Shown piece by piece: positions 21,754 to 29,500 of a DNA stretch of 64,000 nt (position 1 is the stretch's first letter; each line of letters starts with the position of its first letter). Source of the stretch: Niveispirillum sp943371025 (lineage in GTDB: Bacteria; Pseudomonadota; Alphaproteobacteria; Azospirillales; Azospirillaceae); NCBI GenBank assembly GCA_943371025.1, contig CALRTC020000009.1, forward strand, positions 124,001 to 188,000, given 5' to 3'. The notes beneath the pieces were generated by a model. It saw only the letters and a list, made by a program, of their open reading frames with translations. It did no database searches and had not been told where the DNA came from. The position numbers and the translations under genes were made by a program.

Positions 21754-24612
21754 ATGAGCGAGATCGTTCCCTTCCGCCGGCCCGGCGGTGCCGCACCGGA
21801 TGCGGCCGCCCCGCTGCGCACGGCGCCGCCGCGCCTGCTGCTGCCCGACGCGCCGGCCATCGTGGTCGGCGCACGCGGTGTCACCTGGGTGACGCCGGAT
21901 GGGGAGGTGGACTTGCTGCCCCATGATGAGGCGGCGTATCGGCTGCGGCATCAGAATGTGATCCTGGCCCATGCCCGCGCCGTGGGGCGCCGGTTGAAGA
22001 CGGACCGGATGGCCGATCCGTTCGACCTGTTGGAACTGTTCGCCTTCGTCCGCCCCGCCCGTTTCTGCCTGCCCACGCCCAAGGGGCTGGCCGAAGCCAC
22101 GGGCCAGCCCATGCCCCGCGACGCAGAGGCCGAAGCCCTGTCCCTGATCGACAGCGCCCGCGCGCTGCTGTCCGAACTGGCGGAGAACAACCAGCCCGAG
22201 GAAGTGCTGGAAAAGCGCAAGATCCCGCGGGAAAAGTCGGACCCGGCCGGCATCGCCTGGTTCATGGGGCAGGCCGGCTGGTCCTGGGCCCCGTCGGTGA
22301 TGGCGGCCCTGGGCCTGCCGCACGGGCCGGGTGACGGGCGGTCGCGACGCGGCCTGATGGTCTGGAACCAGTTGAAGGAATGGCAGGCCGAAGCGCCGGA
22401 ACCCCCACCCGGCCATGTGCCCGTGGAACCGGCAGAGGCGCGCTGGCGTCTGGCCGAACTGGTGGGCAGCGGGGCGGCGGCCGAACCGCGCCCGCAGCAG
22501 GCCGACTATGCCAGTGCCGTCTCCACCGCCTTCACCCCGCGCGACGAACAGGGCGTGCCCAATATCGTCCTGGCCGAAGCGGGCACGGGCGTGGGCAAGA
22601 CCCTGGGCTATCTGGCGCCCGCCACGCTGTGGGCGGAAAAGAATAACGGCCCCGTCTGGATATCGACATATACCCGCCAGTTGCAGCAGCAGATCGACAA
22701 GGAACTGGACCGGCTGCACCCCGACCCGCTGGTCAAGGCCCGGCGCGTGGTCGTGCGCAAGGGGCGGGAAAATTACCTGTGCCTGCTGAACCTGGAGGAG
22801 GCGACGAACATCGCCCATACCCAGCCGGCCTATGCCAACGCCATCGGCCTGATGGCGCGCTGGGCTGCGGCCACGCGCGACGGCGACATGGCGGGCGGGG
22901 ATTTCCCCGGCTGGCTGGTCGATCTGCTGGGCAAGGGGCGCACGCTGGGGCTGGCCGACCGGCGGGGCGAATGCGTCTATAATGCCTGTTCGCACTATTC
23001 CCGCTGCTTCATCGAGAAATCGGTGCGCCGTGCGCGCAAGGCCGACATCGTGGTCGCCAACCACGCCCTGGTCATGGTGCAGGCGGCCCTGGGCGGGGGC
23101 GACGATGCCTATGTGCCCACCCGCTATGTCTTTGACGAAGGCCATCATGTGTTCGATGCCGCCGACAATGCCTTTGCCGGGCATTTAACGGCGGCGGAAG
23201 CCGCCGAGCTGCGCCGCTGGCTGCTGGGCGCCGAAGTGTCAGGGCGCAGCCGGGCGCGCGGTCTACGCCGGCGGGTGGAGGATCTGGTCGGCGGCGACAA
23301 GGTGGCGCTGGAGCTGTTGCAGGAGATCACCCAGGCAGCCCAGATCCTGCCCGGCGAGGCCTGGTCGCAGCGCGTGCATGGCGGGGAGACCAAGGGCCCG
23401 CTGGAGGCGTTCCTGGCCGGCGTGCGCGGACAGGTCTATGCCCGCGCGCAGGGCGTGGACAATCCCTACAGCCTGGAAACCGACTGCAAGCCGGTGGTCG
23501 AGGGGCTGGTCGACCTGGCCGAAGATCTGGACGGCGCCCTGCTGAAACTGGCCACGCCGCTGGAAAAGCTGGCCGAACGGCTGCGGGAGATGCTGGACGA
23601 GGAGAGCGACGAGCTGGAGGCGGAGACGCGCCGCCGCCTGGACGCGATCTCCCGCGCGCTGAAGCGCCGCGCGCAGAACGAGGTGAATGGCTGGCGGCTG
23701 ATGCTGCAAAGCCTGAAGGATGAGACACCGCGCAAGTTCGTCGACTGGTTCGGGATCGAGCGGGTGGAGGGGCGGGATTTCGATCTGGGCATGTATCGCC
23801 ACTGGATCGACCCGACCATCCCCTTCGCCGATACGGTGGGCACGGCCGCCCACGGGCTGGTGCTGACCAGCGCCACCCTGACCGACGGCACCGGCGATGT
23901 GGAACAGGATTGGCAGGCGGCCCATATCCGCACGGGCACGGTCCACATGGCCGGTGCCGCCCTGCGCGCCGCCGTGCCCAGCCCGTTCGATTATGCCAAG
24001 CAGACGCGCGTGCTGGTGGTCAATGACGTGCGCAAGGATGATCTGGCGCAGGTGGCGGCCGCCTATCGCGAATTGTTCCTGGCCGCGGGTGGCGGCGGGC
24101 TGGGCCTGTTCACGGCCATCCAGCGCTTGCGCGGCGTGCATGAACGCATTGCCGAACCGCTGGAGGAAGCGGGCATTCCGCTGCTGGCCCAGCATCTGGA
24201 CGGGATGGACGTGCCCACCCTGGTTGATATTTTCCGGGGCGAGGAGGATGCCTGCCTGCTGGGCACCGATGCCGTGCGCGACGGGGTGGATGTGCCGGGC
24301 CGATCGCTCCGCCTGATCGTGTTCGACCGCGTGCCCTGGCCCCGGCCCGATATCCTGCACAAGGCGCGGCGGAACTATTTCGACAAGATCGCGGGGCGTC
24401 GCGGCTTTGATGACATGATCACCCGCCTGCGCCTGCGTCAGGCCTTCGGCCGGCTGGTCCGCCGCGCCGATGACCAGGGGGTGTTCGTCCTGCTGGACCC
24501 GATGATGCCGTCACGCCTGATCGGTGCGTTTCCCGACGGGGTGGAGGTGCGCAAGGTCGGCCTGGCCGAGGCCGTGCGGGCGACGCGGGCGTTTCTGCAC
24601 CCCACGCCGTAG
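21754..24612 (+). CDS. DinG/XPD-like ATP-dependent DNA helicase with Fe-S cluster
   Basis: A 952-aa superfamily 2 helicase of the Rad3/DinG type, 5'-3' polarity in characterised members, used in repair and resolution of R-loops or damaged forks. Walker A EAGTGVGKTLGYLAPA is near residue 275, the Fe-S cysteine set is ENYLCLLN...GECVYNACSHYSRCF, the Walker B-type box is VFDEGHH, and motif VI RLRLRQAFGRLVRR is near the C-terminus. The N-terminal about 200 residues are an extra, family-specific domain. The ATG at 21754 (MSEIVPFRRPGG) is preferred. No SOS box was recognised. It is a stand-alone gene between the SGNH lipoprotein and the extragenic repeat. Confidence 0.9.
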   Translation: MSEIVPFRRPGGAAPDAAAPLRTAPPRLLLPDAPAIVVGARGVTWVTPDGEVDLLPHDEAAYRLRHQNVILAHARAVGRRLKTDRMADPFDLLELFAFVRPARFCLPTPKGLAEATGQPMPRDAEAEALSLIDSARALLSELAENNQPEEVLEKRKIPREKSDPAGIAWFMGQAGWSWAPSVMAALGLPHGPGDGRSRRGLMVWNQLKEWQAEAPEPPPGHVPVEPAEARWRLAELVGSGAAAEPRPQQADYASAVSTAFTPRDEQGVPNIVLAEAGTGVGKTLGYLAPATLWAEKNNGPVWISTYTRQLQQQIDKELDRLHPDPLVKARRVVVRKGRENYLCLLNLEEATNIAHTQPAYANAIGLMARWAAATRDGDMAGGDFPGWLVDLLGKGRTLGLADRRGECVYNACSHYSRCFIEKSVRRARKADIVVANHALVMVQAALGGGDDAYVPTRYVFDEGHHVFDAADNAFAGHLTAAEAAELRRWLLGAEVSGRSRARGLRRRVEDLVGGDKVALELLQEITQAAQILPGEAWSQRVHGGETKGPLEAFLAGVRGQVYARAQGVDNPYSLETDCKPVVEGLVDLAEDLDGALLKLATPLEKLAERLREMLDEESDELEAETRRRLDAISRALKRRAQNEVNGWRLMLQSLKDETPRKFVDWFGIERVEGRDFDLGMYRHWIDPTIPFADTVGTAAHGLVLTSATLTDGTGDVEQDWQAAHIRTGTVHMAGAALRAAVPSPFDYAKQTRVLVVNDVRKDDLAQVAAAYRELFLAAGGGGLGLFTAIQRLRGVHERIAEPLEEAGIPLLAQHLDGMDVPTLVDIFRGEEDACLLGTDAVRDGVDVPGRSLRLIVFDRVPWPRPDILHKARRNYFDKIAGRRGFDDMITRLRLRQAFGRLVRRADDQGVFVLLDPMMPSRLIGAFPDGVEVRKVGLAEAVRATRAFLHPTP

Positions 24613-24691
24613 GTCGCGGGTGAGCGTCAGCGAACCCCGACAGACCACGGCGCCGGCAGGTGTCGGGGTTCGCGACCGCTCACCCCGACCT
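24611..24691. repeat. Paired-hairpin extragenic element
   Basis: Left arm 24611-24642 and right arm 24661-24691 are imperfect reverse complements (AGGTCGCGGGTGAGCG and CGCTCACCCCGACCT; GCGAACCCCGACA and TGTCGGGGTTCGC). Each arm can also fold alone through GTCG..GGGT and ACCCCGAC. The layout resembles REP/BIME elements. It starts on the helicase stop codon and separates it from a convergent small gene, so it may also stop transcription. Confidence 0.75.
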
Positions 24692-24711
24692 GCGGGCCTA
24701 GCCCTGATCGC

Positions 24712-24912
24712 TCATTCCCCCTGCTTGCGCGAGAACGCGGCCGCCCCGCGCATCAGCCGTTCCATATCCCGGATACGCTCTGCCTGACGGGCCAGACGAC
24801 GCTGTTCAGCACTGTCGTCTGCCGCGTCCGCCACCAGGGGCCGCCGCCCCTCCATCTCCGGATCACCCATGTCCATCAACGCCACCCACCACCAGAATAC
24901 CCGCCACCACAT
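24712..24912 (-). CDS. Small hypothetical protein, 66 aa
   Basis: Begins MWWRVFWWWVALMDMGDPEM: a Trp-rich hydrophobic N-terminus that may insert in or lie on the membrane, then a charged helical region (AEQRRLARQAERIRDMERLMRG) that could form a coiled coil. Function unknown. There is no strong ribosome-binding site, and a shorter start at the internal ATG codons is possible. It is convergent with the helicase and divergent from ahcY. Confidence 0.45.
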   Translation of the reverse strand: MWWRVFWWWVALMDMGDPEMEGRRPLVADAADDSAEQRRLARQAERIRDMERLMRGAAAFSRKQGE

Positions 24913-25007
24913 ACGATAGTCAGCCAGCTTTCCGGGGGTGGCAATCGGTCACATTCACATGGCAGGTGTCAAATGGTCGCGGGCGGCCTCACACCAACAG
25001 ATGCACA

Positions 25008-25025
25008 CATAAAGATATCTTTATG
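25008..25025. promoter_or_regulatory. Perfect 18-bp palindrome upstream of ahcY (candidate SahR-type operator)
   Basis: CATAAAGATATCTTTATG reads identically on both strands and lies one base upstream of the -35 box of ahcY. AT-rich ATAAAG...CTTTAT palindromes are typical operators of winged-helix ArsR-family regulators. SahR, an ArsR-family regulator of S-adenosylhomocysteine recycling, is the obvious candidate given the target gene. No such regulator gene is in the window. Confidence 0.7.
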
Positions 25026-25026
25026 C

Positions 25027-25055
25027 TTGCTCCCGATCGCTCCGCCTGATACATC
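25027..25055 (+). promoter_or_regulatory. Promoter candidate for ahcY
   Basis: TTGCTC (25027-25032), a 17-bp spacer and TACATC (25050-25055). It is immediately downstream of the 18-bp palindrome and gives a leader of about 85 nt. Confidence 0.5.
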
Positions 25056-25145
25056 CTGGCCCAGGAAATACGGGACCATGCCGGCCCCGCCTTCACCTTC
25101 ATTCGTCACCCCAAGACCCGCGCATCGGCGCGACAGGGAGCCAAC

Positions 25146-26441
25146 ATGACCGCTTTCACTGACTACAAGGTCGCCGACATTTCGCTGGCCGGCTGGGGCC
25201 GCAAGGAAATCACCATCGCCGAGACGGAGATGCCGGGTCTGATGGCCCTGCGTGCCGAATATGGCGCCGCCAAGCCGCTGGCCGGGGCCCGTATCGTCGG
25301 GTGCCTGCACATGACCATCCAGACGGCCGTGCTGATCGAGACGCTGACGGCGCTGGGCGCCACCGTGCGCTGGTCGTCCTGCAACATCTTCTCCACCCAG
25401 GATCAGGCCGCCGCCGCCATCGCCGCCGCCGGCATCCCCGTCTTCGCCTGGAAGGGTGAGACGGAGGAAGATTTCTGGTGGTGCATCGAGCAGACGCTGC
25501 GCGGTCCGGACGGCTGGACGCCCAACATGATCCTGGACGATGGCGGCGACGTCACCCAGATCATGCACGACAAGTATCCGGAAATGCTGGCCGACATTAA
25601 GGGCCTGTCGGAAGAGACCACGACGGGCGTGCATCGCCTGTACGAGATGGTGAAGGCCGGCACCCTGAAGGTCCCCGCCATCAACGTCAATGACAGCGTC
25701 ACCAAGTCGAAGTTCGACAACCTGTATGGCTGCCGCGAATCGCTGGTGGACGGCATCAAGCGCGCCACCGACGTCATGATCGCCGGCAAGGTCGCCGTCG
25801 TCGCCGGCTATGGCGACGTGGGCAAGGGTTCCGCCGCCAGCCTTCGCACCCAGGGTGCCCGCGTCCTGGTGACGGAGATCGACCCGATCAACGCGCTCCA
25901 GGCCGCCATGGAAGGCTATCAGGTCGTCACCATGGAAGACGCCGCCCCGCTGGGCGACATCTTCGTGACCTGCACGGGCAACGTGGATGTCATCACGCTG
26001 GACCATATGCGCGCCATGAAGGACCGCGCCATCGTCTGCAATATCGGCCATTTCGACAGCGAGATTCAGATCGCCTCGCTCCAGAACTATGTCTGGGACG
26101 AAGTGAAGCCGCAGGTGGATGAGGTCGTGTTCCCCGACGGCAAGCGCCTGATCGTTCTGGCCAAGGGCCGTCTGGTCAATCTGGGCTGCGCCACCGGCCA
26201 CCCCAGCTTTGTGATGTCCGCCAGCTTCACCAACCAGGTGCTGGCCCAGATCGAGCTGTGGCAGAACCATGCCAAGTACGAGAACAAGGTCTATGTGCTG
26301 CCCAAGCACCTGGACGAGAAGGTGGCCCGCCTGCACCTGGACAAGATCGGCGCCAAGCTGACCGTTCTGTCGCAGAAGCAGGCCGATTACATCGCCGTGC
26401 CGGTGCAGGGCCCGTTCAAGCCCGACCATTACCGTTACTGA
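25146..26441 (+). CDS. ahcY: Adenosylhomocysteinase
   Basis: A 431-aa NAD-dependent enzyme that splits S-adenosylhomocysteine into adenosine and homocysteine, removing the product inhibitor of all SAM methyltransferases. The active-site stretch GCLHMTIQTAVLIETL, SCNIFSTQDQAAAA and the NAD fold VAGYGDVGKGSAASL (about residues 218-233) are intact, as is the C-terminal DHYRY that contributes to the cofactor site of the neighbouring subunit. Length is normal for the bacterial short form. The ATG at 25146 follows GGGAGCC. Control is probably through the palindrome at 25008-25025. A rho-independent terminator follows. Confidence 0.98.
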   Translation: MTAFTDYKVADISLAGWGRKEITIAETEMPGLMALRAEYGAAKPLAGARIVGCLHMTIQTAVLIETLTALGATVRWSSCNIFSTQDQAAAAIAAAGIPVFAWKGETEEDFWWCIEQTLRGPDGWTPNMILDDGGDVTQIMHDKYPEMLADIKGLSEETTTGVHRLYEMVKAGTLKVPAINVNDSVTKSKFDNLYGCRESLVDGIKRATDVMIAGKVAVVAGYGDVGKGSAASLRTQGARVLVTEIDPINALQAAMEGYQVVTMEDAAPLGDIFVTCTGNVDVITLDHMRAMKDRAIVCNIGHFDSEIQIASLQNYVWDEVKPQVDEVVFPDGKRLIVLAKGRLVNLGCATGHPSFVMSASFTNQVLAQIELWQNHAKYENKVYVLPKHLDEKVARLHLDKIGAKLTVLSQKQADYIAVPVQGPFKPDHYRY

Positions 26442-26456
26442 TATCGACACCTGTCA

Positions 26457-26480
26457 CCGGTGATCATCAGCGATCACCGG
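26457..26480. repeat. Hairpin CCGGTGATC...GATCACCGG after ahcY
   Basis: Perfect 9-bp stem (26457-26465 / 26472-26480) with a 6-nt loop. There is no T-run, so it is not a classic terminator. The same stem sequence recurs at 34153-34178 after the DivL-like gene. Confidence 0.6.
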
Positions 26481-26505
26481 GGCGTTGTCACCGCAGTGGC
26501 AGATC

Positions 26506-26538
26506 GGGCCGCGTCCAGCAGGGCGCGGCCCTTTCTTC
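26506..26538 (+). terminator. Rho-independent terminator of ahcY
   Basis: GGGCCGCG (26506-26513) / CGCGGCCC (26524-26531), 10-nt loop, then TTTCTT. It ends 2 bases before the stop codon of the convergent SIR2 gene. Confidence 0.8.
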
Positions 26539-26540
26539 GT

Positions 26541-29500
26541 TCACCACGGCTTGCTGCCGGGCATGTGATAGCCAACGCGCCGGGCCGACCGTTCGGCCAG
26601 GGCCTGCATGCGATCGGCCGCCAGCAGATTGCCGCGCCGACGGAAGATGCGGGATAGAAGCTCCGTCAGGCTGATGCGGCGCAGGACCAGATCGTTCAGC
26701 TTCGCCAGCCGCATGGCACCGGCCGCCATCTCGCCGGCAAGACGCGTTTCGCCCTGGGACAGGAAGACCTCCGCCCGGGTGCGCAGCGCCTCGATCTTCA
26801 GCCGGGGCATGTCCATGCGGTCGGCATAGCGTTCCGCCTGATCCACGGTTGGCAGCAGATCAACCAATTGTGCGCTGGTCGCCAGGTTCAGCCGCACTTC
26901 CGACAATTGCGAGAAGTGATAGTAATCGTTGAAGCCGCCCGCTTCGGCGATACGCAAGGATTCCTCCAGCGCCTGCTTGGCGTCATCATTCCGGCCGACA
27001 CGGCGGAACAGATCCGCCTCCGCCCGTCGCAGATAGCTCACGGGCCGCCGATGGTCCAGTTTGCGAAGGTTGCGGATGGCCTCGGCATATTGCTTCTCCG
27101 CCAGCACATAGTTGCCGCACAGATGCTCGACCTGCGCCGTATAGCCCTCCGCCAGGGTACGCAGCAGCAATTCCTCGTCATCCTGGTATCGGACTTCATC
27201 GAAACAGTGTCTGGCGACCGTCAGACGTCCCAGATCAATGGCACAGAGACCCCGATTGAGCTTCATGCGCCGGGACATGGTGCCTTCAAAACCCTCTGCC
27301 ACGATGCTGGTGTTCAGGGCCAGTGACACGAACGTGTCGGCTTCACGGCATCGGCCCTGGATCAGCGACAGGACCCCGATCTCGTTCAGCAGCCAGGCCG
27401 TCTCATCCTGATAGAAGGGCGGGGCCGGCTTGCCTTCAGGCTTGGTATCTGACGGGTCCGCCGGGTTTTTATCCGGCACTCCCCGGACATCCGGGCAGCG
27501 CGTGGCGGCGACCAGCATCCAGCGCAGCAGCAGCCGGTGCCGCTCCAACTGCCCGATTCCGCCCTGCCCCAGGGCCGGCAATGATTGCAGGTTGGCGAAG
27601 CGACAGACGGTGCCAAAGGACAGGAGCGTGCGGACCACCCCCATCGCCGCGCGCAGATTGAAAGCCATTACCCCCGCCCGGGAACCGGGACCGTTGGTGT
27701 TGGCCGACGGATAGCCGGACAGTTTATGGACCAGATCGTAAAGGAAGATATAGGCGTCCGCATTGAGCTGCGGCATGCTGCGGGCCTGGGATGTGGGCAG
27801 GGAAGGCGTGAAGAATATCCCCTCCACCGGCTCCACCACCTGGGCGCCCAGGCGGTTATAGACAAAATGCTGCAACCCCCGATGAACCTGATAGCGGCGC
27901 GGCAGGGAATGCTTCCGGCTTCCCACCGAGTCGGTGTCGACCGGGTCGATGCAGAAGACCATCCCCTTCAGCTGCACCATGATATGAAGGGCGAGCGCCA
28001 CCAGCAGATGCAGCCGCTGTGCATGCCAATGCCGGTCCTGCCCGTTAAATTCGGGGTCCCTTCTCTCGTCGTAAATCTGCTGGATCGCCGGGCAATCGGC
28101 CAGGACAATGGCCGGCACCGGAATGGATATCACGGCCAAGTGACGGATCAGCGCTTCATGCAGATGCGCGCTGGCCGCCAGTTCCTTTTCCGGCAGCGTG
28201 GGAAAATCCTGGAATACTCTTTCGTCCAATTCGCTTTTTTTGTCAGACACCGTCCTCTCAGCAATTTTTATTTCATCCAGTAGGATTTTGTCAAAATCAG
28301 AAACACAATCCGAAAGCCTCTTTTCATCGATCTTGTTGAAATACCAGTAATCCGTTACAGCATCAAACACCTTCATCAAAGAATAACTTTGACCTAACCG
28401 CCCCGTCTCCAAGGACGATAATAGCCTGTCTTTATCGTTCGGGGTGTTTCTGTTGTTCAAATCGATCATATGCAGCATATATCGCGAATAAAGCGACATA
28501 CGCGCAGTGTTATTGGGCGGCTTTGGCATCTCCAGCTTGAAATGGATGTTCGAACGATCGCGTGGCTTCTTCAGCGATATAGTCAGCGCAAGGCTGTCCC
28601 CCGTGCCGGCGGCCCCGCCGATCTCCCGCATCGGGACATCATGCCCCCATGGCAATGGCGTGACCTCATCAAAGACAAGCGGCCGAATGCTCTGCTTGTA
28701 GCGCTTGACGGGCGATTTCCGCGCCGCGTCTTGCGCCAGCAGGAACTGCGGACAACGGTCCTTGCGAACAAGGATGATGATATCCAGCACGGGGGCTGCG
28801 TCTGCCCCGAACAGCACCTGCATGATGCTGTGGATTTCGGCGTTCTTCGCCTCCCCATTGCGATGAAACAGCATGTCGATGGAATTCATCACGATGAGCA
28901 GGCGTTGACCCGCGGCCTTGACCCGCTTCAGCGCCTCGGTCAGCCGCGCCGCGCGGGATTGGCTGACGGGTGCGGACACCACCCCGGTTTCCCCGCCGCG
29001 TTGGGTTGACAGGGGTGCCGCGGTCGCCCCGTCCCTGCCCTGCGCCTGCACCCTCACGCCCTGTGGCCGCAAGGAGGGGTCGATAAACGTGATAAGCGCG
29101 TCCCAGACTGAGGCCACTTCGCAGGAAAAACTGAAACCGGCGAAGAAGAAGCCCGCGTGGGAGCTGGGTCGTGTCTTGTCGATCCAATCCAGCAGGGAGG
29201 CGAACAACAGCCCCTTGCCCGCCCCCTTGTCGCCGCTGATCAGCACCACCTGCTGCTCGCGGCACCAGTCAGGTGCCGGTTCGGTATTGGCTGGCGGTCC
29301 GGAACCTGCGGGTGGCGTGGACGGAGAGTTCGCCCCCGCGTTGATGGTATTGATGATGAACGCCGATATCGGGTCGTCGATATAAGCCGTGCCGGGCGCG
29401 GCCCGCCGCATCGGCCCGACCGAATAATGCCGGACGATCACCGGGGGTACCGAGTTACGATCCGGCTGCTGGTAGGGCAGGTTGGTAAAGGGCAGCGACT

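Noticed and set aside
24950..25145. SAH riboswitch upstream of ahcY
   Set aside because: The region was read for the conserved GAGGAGCGCUGC-type core and pseudoknot partner; none was found. The palindrome explains control better.
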